Source of the DNA: a bacterium
GTDB lineage: Bacteria > Desulfobacterota > Deferrisomatia > Deferrisomatales > BM512
DNA length: 64,000 nucleotides
Assembly: GCA_004322275.1 (NCBI GenBank)
Contig: SCTA01000019.1
Coordinates: 1 to 64,000, forward strand
Direction: 5' to 3'
Every line of letters starts with the position of its first letter. The first letter of the stretch is position 1. A program made the translations under genes and the position numbers. Shown here one piece after another: positions 1 to 9,039 of the stretch. Under the pieces are notes generated by a model. That model was not told where the DNA came from. It made no database searches and worked only from the letters and a program-made list of their open reading frames with translations.

Positions 1-11
1 ACCTTCATCCC

Positions 12-90
12 GGTCGCCCCTTTCTCTTTCAAGTGGTTGATGCACATCTACCACTTTGGCACTTAGATGCCGTTCAGGAAAGGGGCGACC
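12..90. other. Candidate three-way-junction fold or repeat at window edge
   Basis: Bases 12-24 and 78-90 are perfectly complementary over 13 bp. Inside them lie two further hairpins: AAGTGGT (31-37) pairs with ACCACTT (50-56), and GGCA (58-61) pairs with TGCC (68-71). Together they draw a closed three-way junction of about 79 nt. No known RNA family is recognised, and a repeat is an equal possibility because bases 100-130 carry a decayed version of the GCG-n-GGGAATGACG repeat seen elsewhere. The rest of 1-182 contains only the ribosome binding site (AAAGGAC) of the next gene. Confidence 0.3.
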
Positions 91-182
91 ATCCCATTAG
101 CGCTTCGCGCGAGAATGACGAAAGATGTTTTGTCGGATTTTCGCTAAGCTCAATCCGGCCATAATTTAAAAAGGACATTTGT

Positions 183-1253
183 ATGCCCGCTAAAAACCAA
201 TTTATCGCCAAACTCCACGAAGACACCGAACTCCACGACACCTTTCTGGTATTACAGAAACAGCTCTCCCCCACCCGGCAGGGCAGAAACTACCTGCGCG
301 TGACGCTGGGCGACAAAACCGGACAGCTCGAAGCGAGGGTCTGGGAGGGTGCGGAGGAGCTTGTCAACCGTTTCGACGCGGGCGACCTCGTCTACGTGAC
401 GGGAATGGTCACCTCCTACAACGGAGTCCTCCAGATAAAGGCTCAGTTCATCGAAAAGCTTCCGGAGGGAAAGGTGGAGTGGGCCGACTACCTGCCCTCC
501 TCATCACGCCCGGCGCAGGAGATGGTCGCGGAGCTTCGGAGTCTTCTCGGAACGATAGCCAACCCCCACCTGCTGGCGCTCGTGAACTCTTTTCTGGAGG
601 ACGCGCCCTTCATGGAGCGCTTCTCCGTCACCCCCGCCGCGAAGGGGATGCACCACGCCTTCGTCGGCGGCCTTCTGGAGCACACCCTCGGCGTGGTGAA
701 GATATCCTCGGCGATGTCGGTGCTCTACCCGGTCTCCCGCGACGCCCTTCTCACAGGGGCTTTTCTCCACGACATCGGGAAGATCGAGGAGCTGACCGCC
801 TCGGCCGGGTTCGACTACACGATGGAGGGCAAACTTATCGGACACCTTATTATAGGGCGAGACATGCTGAAGGAGCGCGCCGCCAAGGTTCCCGGCTTCC
901 CTGAGAACCTTCTCCTCCACCTGGAGCACATGATCCTCTCCCACCACGGCGAGCTCGAATGGGGCTCTCCCAAGCGCCCCAAGACCGTGGAATCGCTGGC
1001 CCTCCACCTCGCCGACAACCTCGACGCGAAGCTGATGGCGGCAATAGAGTCGGTGTCGAAGTCGGACGGGATGAGCGGCGACTGGACCGCCTTCCTGAAG
1101 ATCTTCGACCGCCCCTTCCTGCGCTCCTCACTCCTCGAAGCGGACTCGCCCGACAAGGCGAAAAAGCTTCCCACCCCGAAGGCGGCGAAGGAACCGGCAA
1201 AAGAGCAGGAGCAGCAGCCTAAGCCGCCCTCCCCCCAGAGGACGCTCTTCTAA
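183..1253 (+). CDS. yhaM: 3'-5' exoribonuclease YhaM family (OB fold + HD domain)
   Basis: The 356-residue protein has an N-terminal OB-type nucleic-acid-binding domain (about residues 15-95) followed by an HD phosphohydrolase domain. H167, the HD pair in LHDIGK (H196, D197) and a later SHHGE motif are the visible metal ligands. This order is that of YhaM-type 3'-5' exoribonucleases, which trim RNA (and DNA in some members). The C-terminal tail is rich in K, E, Q and P and probably unstructured. The ATG is preceded by AAAGGAC at suitable spacing. The gene stands alone and converges on lpxC across a shared terminator. Family assignment is strong; the in vivo substrate is inferred. Confidence 0.88.
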   Translation: MPAKNQFIAKLHEDTELHDTFLVLQKQLSPTRQGRNYLRVTLGDKTGQLEARVWEGAEELVNRFDAGDLVYVTGMVTSYNGVLQIKAQFIEKLPEGKVEWADYLPSSSRPAQEMVAELRSLLGTIANPHLLALVNSFLEDAPFMERFSVTPAAKGMHHAFVGGLLEHTLGVVKISSAMSVLYPVSRDALLTGAFLHDIGKIEELTASAGFDYTMEGKLIGHLIIGRDMLKERAAKVPGFPENLLLHLEHMILSHHGELEWGSPKRPKTVESLALHLADNLDAKLMAAIESVSKSDGMSGDWTAFLKIFDRPFLRSSLLEADSPDKAKKLPTPKAAKEPAKEQEQQPKPPSPQRTLF

Positions 1254-1284
1254 GCCCAGAAAAACTGCTGCGAGACCCGTCTTC

Positions 1285-1395
1285 CGTGTCGCGTGCTCGC
1301 TCAAGGGCTCGCCGTAGCGCTGCTACTGCCTCGCCCTCTCGCTGCGCGGCTCCTTGAATCAGGGTCTTCTCGCAACGTTTTTCGATTCCTGCCTC
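1285..1395 (+). repeat. GTAG-core dispersed repeat, copy a
   Basis: This stretch between yhaM and its terminator shares a long run centred on GCCGTAGCGCTGCTACTGCC with bases 24957-25005, and a distal TTCTCGCAACGTTTT with bases 53505-53517. The centre GTAGCGCTGCTAC folds as a short hairpin. It belongs to the family described for 2632-2745. Confidence 0.6.
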
Positions 1396-1417
1396 AAGCC
1401 CGGTAGTCCGTGAAACT

Positions 1418-1446
1418 AAAAAAGCCCCGTTTCCGGGGCTTTTTTC
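1418..1446. terminator. Bidirectional intrinsic terminator
   Basis: AGCCCCG and CGGGGCT form a stem with a short TTTC loop, flanked by an A run on the left and a T run on the right, so it can end transcription of both yhaM and the convergent lpxC. Confidence 0.88.
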
Positions 1447-1466
1447 AATTCCATGAGTCTGCGGTT

Positions 1467-2390
1467 TTAACCTACCAGCGCTACCAGAAGCTCCCTCGAC
1501 TCGAACACGCGGGGCCGTATGACCTTAACCTCTTGCACCGCCGTCTCCAGCGACCACGCATCGGGGTTGGCGAGAAGGGCCGCGAGCACCCTTCTGTGCA
1601 TCTCGTGGCCGCCCTTGTGGACGATCAGGTGTCCTTCGATGGGGTAGCCCGCAAGGGCGAGGTCGCCCACGGCGTCGAGTATCTTGTGACGCACCATCTC
1701 GCCGGGCATCCTTAGCCCCTCGGGATTGACCACCTTGCCCTCGTGAAGGGCGATAGCGTTTTCGAGGCTGGCGCCGCGCGCCTTGCCGATCGCCTTCAGC
1801 TTCTCGACGTCGCCCAGAAAGCCGAAGGTGCGAGCCCGGCAAAGCTCCTTCTCGAAGGAGTCGCCGTTGACCTCTATATAGTAGTGCTGGGCGCCGGGGA
1901 AGGAGCCCTCGAAATCTATGGAGTAGGTTATCGCGAAGCCGTCGTAGGGGCGAAGGATGCAGAACTTGTCCTTGCACTCGACCCTCACCGGCTTTTTGAT
2001 TTTGAGGTATTTCCTCGGGGCGGAGAGGGCGCGGAGACCGGCTTCGCGGACCTTTTCGACGTAGGGGGCGGCGCTGCCGTCCAGAATGGGGAATTCGGGG
2101 CCGTCTATCTCGATTACGGCGTTGTCTACGCCCAGCGCCCGAAGCGCCGCGAGACAGTGCTCGACGGTGGAGACCGAAGCGCCCTTCGCGCCGAGGACTG
2201 TGGCCAGGGTGGTCTCGGTCACGAAGTCAACGCGGGCGGGTATTTCGACGACGGGGTCGAGGTCGGTGCGGAGAATCCGTATCCCTTCGCCCGCGCCCGC
2301 CGGACGTATGACGAGGCTTACCGGAGCGCCCGAATGGAGCCCGGCGCCGGTCAGCTCGATTTTGCTTTTTATCGTATTCTGGTAAGGCAT
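1467..2390 (-). CDS. lpxC: UDP-3-O-acyl-N-acetylglucosamine deacetylase
   Basis: LpxC catalyses the zinc-dependent, committed deacetylation step of lipid A synthesis in the cytoplasm. The protein has 307 residues, the normal family length. Visible zinc ligands are H78 in STVEHCLAAL and H235/D239 in the HKILD motif; H262 in HKGGH is the catalytic histidine. The DGSAAPY segment near residue 104 is also typical. The gene is the only lipid A gene in the window and shows that the organism has an outer membrane. It converges on yhaM, and its own promoter was not clear in the 240 bases upstream. Confidence 0.96.
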   Translation of the reverse strand: MPYQNTIKSKIELTGAGLHSGAPVSLVIRPAGAGEGIRILRTDLDPVVEIPARVDFVTETTLATVLGAKGASVSTVEHCLAALRALGVDNAVIEIDGPEFPILDGSAAPYVEKVREAGLRALSAPRKYLKIKKPVRVECKDKFCILRPYDGFAITYSIDFEGSFPGAQHYYIEVNGDSFEKELCRARTFGFLGDVEKLKAIGKARGASLENAIALHEGKVVNPEGLRMPGEMVRHKILDAVGDLALAGYPIEGHLIVHKGGHEMHRRVLAALLANPDAWSLETAVQEVKVIRPRVFESRELLVALVG

Positions 2391-2631
2391 GTTCTTTGGT
2401 CCGCCTGTGGCCTGCAGCTATTTCACGCAATCTTATGTTTATTTACAAAGCAACAGGCGTGCCAGACGGGCGGCATTTTTTAAAACTCCAAATACGCATA
2501 CGGATCAAGGCCTTTTAAAAGGGGCTTTTCTGGCGGGGTCTCCGGTGTGGATTTTTTTCCACAACATGGCAAAATCCCGCGTGGAGCGGCAGCGACAAAT
2601 CGGGAAACCAGACAGGTTCCACCTACGGCAA

Positions 2632-2745
2632 AGGATTTTGCCGCCGGGCGAGGAGCCCGCAGGGAGCGCGACGCAGACAGTAGCGTGCCTACGGCAAGGA
2701 GCGCTCCCGAGTAGCGACAAGGCCCCGCGGCAAAAGCCGAAGCCG
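2632..2745 (-). repeat. GTAG-core dispersed repeat, copy b (MITE-like)
   Basis: Read on the minus strand this copy is about 90 percent identical to bases 53330-53440. It starts GGCTTTTGCCGCG and ends GGCGGCAAAATCC, which are imperfect terminal inverted repeats, and its middle carries GTAGGCACGCTAC inside a conserved block ending CTGCGGGCTCCT. It fills most of the gap between lpxC and the permease gene. No open reading frame of interest lies in it. Confidence 0.7.
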
Positions 2746-2747
2746 TC

Positions 2748-3710
2748 CTACCCCCCCAGAACCTGATAAAGATACGCCACCAGCATCGTCCCCGTCAGGC
2801 AGATGGTGAGATAGAGGAAAAACACCTTGGGCTTGAAGAGGGAGAGAAAGACCGCCATCACCGGCAGCGCCGTGACCGGCCCTCCGACGAGCAGGACCAT
2901 CCCGGCGGCCCTCGATACCTGTATCGTATCCTGGACGCCGAAGATTATCGCCGAGGAGGTAATCTGGTTCAGGTGAAGGGGGACGACGCCGAGGGCGAGA
3001 GCAAAAAGGGTAAGCGGATTCGTCGTCGCAAGCAGCGATTCGAGCCAGGCGTCGGGAACGTAGCGGGTGGCGATAACGGCCACGGCTACGCCGAGAATGG
3101 CGAACTTGGCGACCTTCCAGCCTCCCTCGCCCATGCGGGCCAAGAAGAGAAGCACAGGGTTGTGGGTCTTCTTGTAGACTTTTTTGCTGAACATCTGGCC
3201 GCAGCCGCAGCGAAGCGCCTCTTCCGGGTAGTCGTGGTCGTGAAAATCGCCCTTCGGAAGCTCTTTGCGGAAGAGATTCTTGATGTCCATCCCGCGCTTT
3301 TCCAGAATGTACGTGACGGTGCCCGCGTAAAGCCCCATGAAGATGCCCGAGGCCAGCTCGACGTTTGCCCAGACAGGCCCGAGATTTTTCAGGGCGATGA
3401 GGTAGCCCGCCGGGCTCATCAGCGGCGAGGCGACGAGAAGAGCCATCGCGGGAGCCAGCGTCAGCCCCCCCAGCATGAGGCTTATCGTCAGGGGCAGGAT
3501 GCCGCAGGCGCAAAGCGGGCTGAAGACGCCGAGCAGGGTCGCGAAGATGATCGCGACGTACCCGTAACGGGTAAGCGTCTTCCGGATGTGGACGTGCCAG
3601 CCCTTTGTCCGTATCCAGGCCTCTATGAATACGCCCACGAGAAAATAGGGCAGTATCTCGTAGAGCTCCGCCGCTATTTCGATTGCAACTTCGTACAGTT
3701 CCTCCGCCAA
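2748..3710 (-). CDS. SO_0444-type metal efflux permease
   Basis: This integral membrane protein has about eight hydrophobic segments and belongs to the permease family (DUF318/ArsP-like) that includes the SO_0444 Cu/Zn efflux group. Possible metal-binding motifs are PLCACGILP in an early membrane segment, and HDHDYPEE and LRCGCG in the central cytoplasmic loop. The start was set at TTG 3710 (GTG 3713 is possible) because GGAGG lies just upstream at 3717-3721; longer frames have no such signal. It follows the Zur-like gene by 90 bases in the same direction, which suggests zinc-responsive control. The transported metal is inferred. Confidence 0.8.
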   Translation of the reverse strand: MAEELYEVAIEIAAELYEILPYFLVGVFIEAWIRTKGWHVHIRKTLTRYGYVAIIFATLLGVFSPLCACGILPLTISLMLGGLTLAPAMALLVASPLMSPAGYLIALKNLGPVWANVELASGIFMGLYAGTVTYILEKRGMDIKNLFRKELPKGDFHDHDYPEEALRCGCGQMFSKKVYKKTHNPVLLFLARMGEGGWKVAKFAILGVAVAVIATRYVPDAWLESLLATTNPLTLFALALGVVPLHLNQITSSAIIFGVQDTIQVSRAAGMVLLVGGPVTALPVMAVFLSLFKPKVFFLYLTICLTGTMLVAYLYQVLGG

Positions 3711-3799
3711 CACAGTCCTCCAACCGGGACGCCCTCCACGGGACGGCCCTAAATAAAATTCCTGCCTGCCTGCAAGGTCAAATCTTTTCTTTGCCGAGG

Positions 3800-4300
3800 C
3801 TAACTCTTGGTTGCTTCCCCGGCTGTGCTGCACTTCGTGCATATGCCGATCATCTCGACCGATTGTTGCCTGATTTCAAACCCGGCCCCGAAAGCCGTCT
3901 CCCGGATCGCCCTGTCAACCCGCTCGTCCGAGACCTCGGCGGACTGGCGGCAACTGCCGCAGATCAGGAACTGCCCTGTGTGCTCCTTGTGGGGCCTTAT
4001 GCAGCCGACGTAGGCGTTGAGAAGCGCTATCCGGTGAACCAGACCCTGCTCCTGCAGAAAATCCAGCGCCCGGTAGACGGTCGGCGGCGCGGCCTTCTGC
4101 TCCTTCGAGAGAGCCTCCAGCAGGGCGTAAGCGCCCACGGGCCGGTGGTTTTCCCAGACCAGTTCTAGCACCCTGCGGCGAAGGCCGGTCAGGCGGGCGC
4201 CACGGCCGGCGCAAAGGGTTTCCGCGGCGCGAAGCGCCTCCCTCACGCAGCCGGCGTGGTCGTGGTCGGGCGGATTGAAAATTCCGGGTATCTCCGGCAT
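3800..4300 (-). CDS. zur: Fur-family regulator, Zur-like
   Basis: The 166-residue protein has the Fur fold: a winged-helix part (about 30-100) with the recognition segment PPTVYRALDFL, then a metal-binding dimerisation part. Two CxxC pairs (C114/C117 and C154/C157) are the usual structural zinc site, and H104/H107 precede it. Zur represses zinc uptake or export genes. Zur rather than Fur is inferred from the operator upstream (4329-4347), which closely matches Zur boxes, and from the metal permease downstream. The N-terminal PPDHDHAGC stretch is an unusual His/Cys-bearing extension. Confidence 0.85.
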   Translation of the reverse strand: MPEIPGIFNPPDHDHAGCVREALRAAETLCAGRGARLTGLRRRVLELVWENHRPVGAYALLEALSKEQKAAPPTVYRALDFLQEQGLVHRIALLNAYVGCIRPHKEHTGQFLICGSCRQSAEVSDERVDRAIRETAFGAGFEIRQQSVEMIGICTKCSTAGEATKS

Positions 4301-4328
4301 TCAGGGCTCCGGTACGGGGTTGTCTAAT

Positions 4329-4347
4329 TATGTTACAATATAACATA
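4329..4347. promoter_or_regulatory. Zur-box-like operator
   Basis: TATGTTACAATATAACATA is a 7-5-7 inverted repeat whose central 15 bases differ from the classical Zur core TGTTATAATATAACA at one position. It lies 29 bases upstream of the Zur-like gene, so the gene and the permease are probably autoregulated by zinc. Bases 4351-4541 beyond it show no further feature. Confidence 0.75.
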
Positions 4348-4541
4348 CCATTTCGCGGAGGTGAAATCAACTCCTCCGCCAGATCCCGGCGCTTTCAAAA
4401 ACCCTCTCTTTCTCAGTGAATCAACCATCGCGAAACCCTTTCGTGGATTTTCAGGTATATTTCAATCGAAAATCCCTCCACGCAAAAAAATCGCAGACCG
4501 GATTATTGCCCCGCCCGGACCCTTCAAAAGGGGTTTTTCTC

Positions 4542-4570
4542 TTTACAACCCGGGCGTTCGCTGTTATAAG
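4542..4570 (+). promoter_or_regulatory. Sigma-70-type promoter of the rimP-nusA operon
   Basis: TTTACA (4542-4547) and TATAAG (4565-4570) are separated by exactly 17 bases. The start of transcription would lie near 4577, only about 20 bases before the attenuator-like hairpin. Confidence 0.65.
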
Positions 4571-4596
4571 TTTTTTCGCAAAATCCGTTCCTCTCT

Positions 4597-4621
4597 AAAG
4601 TGGGCCAAAACCCACTTTTTT
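4597..4621 (+). terminator. Attenuator-like hairpin before rimP
   Basis: AAAGTGGG and CCCACTTT pair around CCAAAA and are followed by a run of T, i.e. an intrinsic terminator 12 bases before the rimP start codon and downstream of the operon promoter. There is no gene between promoter and hairpin, so it is a leader attenuator. In E. coli the metY-rimP-nusA leader is also controlled by termination and NusA autoregulation. Confidence 0.65.
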
Positions 4622-4632
4622 ATTTAGCAAAC

Positions 4633-5151
4633 ATGGATATCAGAAGAGCGCAGAGAAACAGCGAAGCCATCCTCCGGCCGGTTATCGAGGGAATGGGCTA
4701 CGAACTGGTAGACGTAAAAATCCTCTCGGAAGCGGGAAGGCTCGTGCTCAGAGTCATGGTCGAGCGCGAGGGGGGAATCACGCTGGACGAATGCGCCCGT
4801 ATAAGCCGGGAGCTTGCGCCCCATCTCGACGTAGGCGACCCGATAGCCTCTCGCTATTCTCTGGAGGTCTCTTCCCCCGGAATCCGGCGGCCGCTGAAGC
4901 GCCCCGAGGATTTCACCCGCTTCGCCGGCATAGTCACCTCGGTAAAGCTCTCCGAACCGCTGGGCGGGAGAAAGCGGTTCACGGGAACAGGCCGCGGCCT
5001 CGACGCCGAGGGGAATCTGGTGCTTGAAATGACGGATACCGGCGAGCGGGTCACGATACCCCTCTCTTCCATAGACGAAGCGAAGCTCGACCCAGAAATA
5101 AAATTTTCCGATGCCCCCAAAGGCGCATCCGCCAAGGCGAGAAAAAAATGA
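4633..5151 (+). CDS. rimP: Ribosome maturation factor RimP
   Basis: RimP assists maturation of the 30S subunit. The 172-residue protein shows the family landmarks VIEGMGYELVDVK near the N terminus, ITLDECARISREL, and the SLEVSSPGIRRPLK motif before the C-terminal Sm-like barrel. ATG 4633 was chosen over GTG 4600, because the latter lies inside the terminator-like hairpin and would add a non-conserved leader of 11 residues. No clear Shine-Dalgarno sequence precedes 4633. It overlaps nusA by four bases (ATGA), indicating translational coupling. Confidence 0.93.
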   Translation: MDIRRAQRNSEAILRPVIEGMGYELVDVKILSEAGRLVLRVMVEREGGITLDECARISRELAPHLDVGDPIASRYSLEVSSPGIRRPLKRPEDFTRFAGIVTSVKLSEPLGGRKRFTGTGRGLDAEGNLVLEMTDTGERVTIPLSSIDEAKLDPEIKFSDAPKGASAKARKK

Positions 5152-6467
5152 AAGATATAAGCCGCGTAATTGATCAGGTTGTCCGCGAAAAGGGAATCGA
5201 CCGGGAAATACTCATCGACGCCCTCGAACAGGCTCTCGTGACGGCCGCCAGAAGGAAACTCGGCAACCGCACCCTCGAAGCCCATTTCGACGAGGCGACG
5301 GGCAAGATAAACATCTACGAATACATGACCGTGGTCGAAGAGGTCGAGGACTCCTACACCCAGATAGGGTTCGAGGAAGCCCGCGAAAAGTACGACCCCG
5401 ACTGCGAGATAGGCGACGAGCTGGGAATCCCGGTGGATTCCAGCGACTGGTCCAGAATAACCGCGCAGGTGGCCAAGCAGGTCATCATCCAGAAGGTGCG
5501 CGAGGCCGAGCGCGACATTATCTACACCGAGTTCATCGACCGCAGGGGCGAGGTGATAAATGGCATAGTCCAGCGTATCGAGAAGGGCGACATCATCGTC
5601 AACCTCGGCAGGACCGACGCCGTCCTCCCCTACACCGAGCAGATACGCAGCGAGAGCTACCGCCAGGGCGACCGCATCCGCGCGCTTCTCCTCAAGGTTC
5701 AGAAAGAGTCGAGGGGGCCGCAGCTCATTCTCTCCCGCACCCACCCCGAGTTCGTCAAGAAGCTCTTCGAGACGGAGGTGCCGGAGATACGCGAAGGCGT
5801 GGTTGAGATAAAGGGCTGCGCCAGAGAGCCCGGCGAGCGGGCGAAGATAGCCGTTATGAGCCACGACAGCGACGTGGACCCGCAGGGAGCGTGCATCGGC
5901 ATGCGCGGCTCGCGTGTGCGCGGCGTCATGCAGGAGCTCAAGGGCGAGCGCATCGACGTGGTTGTGTGGGACGAAAATCCCGCCCAGTACGCCTCCAACG
6001 CGCTCAGCCCCGCCCAGATATCCCGCGCCGTCATCGACGACGAGCAGCACGCAATGACCATAATCGTTCCCGAGGACCAGCTCAGCCTGGCCATAGGGCG
6101 CAGGGGGCAGAACGTCAAGCTCGCCGCCAAGCTCATGGGCTGGAAGCTGGACATAATCAGCGAGGACGAGTCCAAGAAGCGCGAGGGCGAAAAGCGCAAA
6201 CTCATGCAGCTTCCCGGCATCGACCCCTTCAAGGTCCCGGCCCTTGCGCGGATTGACGTCCACACCCTCTCCGGCTTCGCCGCGGCTTCGACCGATCTTC
6301 TGGCCGAACTGCTCGGCCTGCCGAAGGAAAAGGTGGCGGAGCTTCAGAAGAACGCAAAGAATCTCTACGAATCCGAGCTTATCGCCGCTACCGGCGGCGA
6401 GCCCAGCGAAGAAAATCCGGCTGCCGGGACCGAGCCGGCTTCCGGCGAGGAAAACCCCGCGGAGTAA
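5148..6467 (+). CDS. nusA: Transcription termination/antitermination protein NusA
   Basis: NusA binds RNA polymerase and modulates pausing, termination and antitermination. The 439-residue protein has, in order, the N-terminal polymerase-binding domain (about 1-125), an S1 domain (about 135-200), and two KH domains; IGMRGSRVRGVMQEL and LAIGRRGQNVKLAAKLMGW are their GxxG loops. A single helix-hairpin-helix-like region follows (about 345-410), then a short acidic tail, so the repeated C-terminal domains of the E. coli protein are only partly present. It is coupled to rimP and followed directly by infB; a ylxR gene, often found between these, is absent. Confidence 0.96.
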   Translation: MKDISRVIDQVVREKGIDREILIDALEQALVTAARRKLGNRTLEAHFDEATGKINIYEYMTVVEEVEDSYTQIGFEEAREKYDPDCEIGDELGIPVDSSDWSRITAQVAKQVIIQKVREAERDIIYTEFIDRRGEVINGIVQRIEKGDIIVNLGRTDAVLPYTEQIRSESYRQGDRIRALLLKVQKESRGPQLILSRTHPEFVKKLFETEVPEIREGVVEIKGCAREPGERAKIAVMSHDSDVDPQGACIGMRGSRVRGVMQELKGERIDVVVWDENPAQYASNALSPAQISRAVIDDEQHAMTIIVPEDQLSLAIGRRGQNVKLAAKLMGWKLDIISEDESKKREGEKRKLMQLPGIDPFKVPALARIDVHTLSGFAAASTDLLAELLGLPKEKVAELQKNAKNLYESELIAATGGEPSEENPAAGTEPASGEENPAE

Positions 6468-6519
6468 CGTCCATTTTCCCGCACAATGAATGGCGGGAAC
6501 TTTATTCAAGGCAAGATAT

Positions 6520-9039
6520 ATGGCGAAGGTTCGAGTAATTGAAGCGGCTAAACAGCATGACATGGACGCGGGCGAGCTTCTTGACGCGCTGGTAAAACTT
6601 GGCGTTAAGGGTGTTCGCAGCCACCTGTCCCCCGTCGAAGAAGAAGACGTTGACAAGGCTATCGAATCTCTGGGCAAGACAAAGCCCAGGAAGAAGGTGG
6701 AAGACGCGGGTCAGGGCGCTCCGGTTGTGATGGTCAGGCGCAGAAAACGCGAGACAGCCGCGGAACACGGTGAAGAGCATCCCCACGAGGAAGGTGTCGA
6801 GGCGAAAGACGCCGGGCGCGCCCCGGAACCCGTCCGCGAGCCCGAGACTCCGGAGGCCCATGAACCCCCGGCGCCCGCAGCGGAGGCAGCGGAGCACGCC
6901 ACCCCCGTGGAAGCGCCCGCCGAGGAAGTTGCTCCGGCCGCGCCCGTTGCCGGGCAGGCCCGCGCCGCCGCCGAAGAAAAGCCGCACCGGAAAGAAGCCA
7001 GAGAGGCGAAGAAAGCCCCCGAGAAGGCCGCGGAGGTTCCCGCCGGGAAGCCCGAGGAATCGGAGAAGGAATTCGGCCTCAAGGTCGTCCGTTTCATCCG
7101 CCCCGAGGAGAGAGTCGAAACTCCCCCCGCCTTCGTGCCGCCCCAGGGCGCCTACCCGATGTCCAAGCAGGAGCGCGAGACCCGCAAGGCCGAGCGCAAG
7201 GTAGGAAAGAAGAAGCGGGTGAGGAAGGACGAGCGCGTCGAGCAGAGGCGCGTCTCCCAGAAAACCCAGATAACGGTCCCCAAGGCGATAAAGCGCCGCA
7301 TCAAGATAAGCGACGTCATCACAGTCGCCGAACTTGCCAAGAGGATGGGACTGAAGGCCACCGAGGCGATCAAGTCCCTTATGAAGCTCGGCATACTGGC
7401 CACGATAAACCAGCCCCTCGATGTGGACACCGCGACCCTCGTGGCCGACGAATTCGGCTACGAGATAGAGAACATCGCGATGGCCGAGGAGCAGATCCTC
7501 CAGCGTAGCGAAGACCGTCCCGAGGACCTTCGCCACCGTCCGCCGGTAATCACCGTCATGGGCCACGTCGACCACGGCAAAACCTCCCTCCTCGACGCCA
7601 TAAGAAAGACAAGGGTAGCCGCGGGCGAGTCCGGCGGCATAACCCAGCACATAGGCGCTTACAGGGTCGAGACTTCGAGAGGAACGCTCGTCTTCCTCGA
7701 CACGCCCGGCCACGAAGCCTTCACGGAAATGCGCGCCAGAGGCGCGAAGGTGACCGACATAGTGGTGCTGGTCGTCGCCGCGAACGACGGCGTCATGCCG
7801 CAGACGGCGGAGGCGATAAACCACGCCACCGCCGCCAAGGTGCCGATAATCGTCGCCATCAACAAGATGGACCTCCCCGACGCCAACCCCGACAAGGTAA
7901 AGCGCGAGCTCGCCGACAAGGGGCTTGTGCCGGAGGAATGGGGCGGCGACGTTATATGCGTCCCGGTATCCGCCAAGAAGGGCGACGGCATCGACACCCT
8001 GCTCGAAATGATAGCCATTCAGGCCGAGGTTATGGAACTTACGGCCAACCCCGACAAACCCGCCTCCGGCGTGGTCGTCGAGGCGCGCCTTGATAGAGGG
8101 CGCGGCCCTGTGGCCACCGTCCTCGTCCACGAGGGCTCCCTCAACCTCGGCGACATAGTCCTCTCCGGCCACTCTTACGGCAGGGTGCGCACGCTTACCA
8201 ACGACCAGGGCAAACGCGAGAAGAAGATACCGCCGGGGCTCCCGGTGGAGATAACCGGCCTCAGCGGCGTTCCCGAGGCGGGCGACGCTTTCATAGTCGT
8301 GGAAACCGAGCGCATGGCCAAGGAGATATCCTCCAAGCGCCTCGAAAAGAGCCGCGAACTCGAAATGGCCCAGCACCGCAGGGTCTCGCTTGAGGATCTC
8401 CACCTGAAGATCGCCGAGGGCGAGATAAAGACCCTCAACGTCATCGTCAAGGCAGACGTGCAGGGCTCGGTAGAAGCGGTCGCGCAGTCCCTCGAAAAGC
8501 TCTCCAACGAAAACGTCAAGGTGCTGGTCATCCTCAAGGGCGTCGGCGGAATACTGGAATCGGACGTCAACCTCGCCATAGCCTCCGAGGCGATAATCGT
8601 TGGCTTCCACGTCCGCGCCGAATCCAAGGCCCGCACGCTGGCCGAACAGAGCGGCGTTGACATACGCATCTACGACGTAATCTACGACGCCACCGACGAC
8701 GTGAAGCTGGCCATGACCGGCCTCCTCGCCCCGCGTCTCCAGGAAAAGCCCCTCGGGAAGGCGGAGGTCCGCGAGATCTTCCGGGTTCCCAAGATCGGCG
8801 TGGTCGCGGGCTGCATAGTCAAGGAAGGCACCGTCACCAGAAGCTCCAAACTGCGCCTCGTCCGCGACAACGTGGTCCTCTACGAGGGCACCCTTTCGAG
8901 CCTGAAGCGCTTCAAGGACGACGTGCGCGAAGTCAAGGAAGGCCTCGAATGCGGCCTTTCCATCCAGGGCTTTCAGGACATGAAGGTTGGCGACGTGCTC
9001 GAATTCTACGAGATCGAGGAGATCGCCCAGACGATGTAG
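6520..9039 (+). CDS. infB: Translation initiation factor IF-2
   Basis: IF-2 is the GTPase that places initiator tRNA on the ribosome. The start was set at ATG 6520 ([11 protein letters not shown]), the usual IF-2 N terminus, rather than ATG 6490. The 839-residue protein has an N-terminal IF2_N module, a long A/E/P/K-rich linker (about 55-200), a second IF2_N module, then the G domain with GHVDHGKTS near residue 348, DTPGHEAF and NKMD near 448, and the C-terminal EF-like domains. It is the fourth-longest open frame of the window and lies between nusA and the DUF503 gene. Confidence 0.96.
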   Translation: MAKVRVIEAAKQHDMDAGELLDALVKLGVKGVRSHLSPVEEEDVDKAIESLGKTKPRKKVEDAGQGAPVVMVRRRKRETAAEHGEEHPHEEGVEAKDAGRAPEPVREPETPEAHEPPAPAAEAAEHATPVEAPAEEVAPAAPVAGQARAAAEEKPHRKEAREAKKAPEKAAEVPAGKPEESEKEFGLKVVRFIRPEERVETPPAFVPPQGAYPMSKQERETRKAERKVGKKKRVRKDERVEQRRVSQKTQITVPKAIKRRIKISDVITVAELAKRMGLKATEAIKSLMKLGILATINQPLDVDTATLVADEFGYEIENIAMAEEQILQRSEDRPEDLRHRPPVITVMGHVDHGKTSLLDAIRKTRVAAGESGGITQHIGAYRVETSRGTLVFLDTPGHEAFTEMRARGAKVTDIVVLVVAANDGVMPQTAEAINHATAAKVPIIVAINKMDLPDANPDKVKRELADKGLVPEEWGGDVICVPVSAKKGDGIDTLLEMIAIQAEVMELTANPDKPASGVVVEARLDRGRGPVATVLVHEGSLNLGDIVLSGHSYGRVRTLTNDQGKREKKIPPGLPVEITGLSGVPEAGDAFIVVETERMAKEISSKRLEKSRELEMAQHRRVSLEDLHLKIAEGEIKTLNVIVKADVQGSVEAVAQSLEKLSNENVKVLVILKGVGGILESDVNLAIASEAIIVGFHVRAESKARTLAEQSGVDIRIYDVIYDATDDVKLAMTGLLAPRLQEKPLGKAEVREIFRVPKIGVVAGCIVKEGTVTRSSKLRLVRDNVVLYEGTLSSLKRFKDDVREVKEGLECGLSIQGFQDMKVGDVLEFYEIEEIAQTM

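Noticed and set aside
4361-4627. Small open frames between zur and rimP
   Set aside because: They run through the promoter and the terminator-like hairpin and have no conserved sequence.
4854-6677. Long open frame (about 600 codons) opposite rimP and nusA
   Set aside because: It mirrors GC-rich codons of well-conserved genes, has no Shine-Dalgarno sequence and no recognisable domain.
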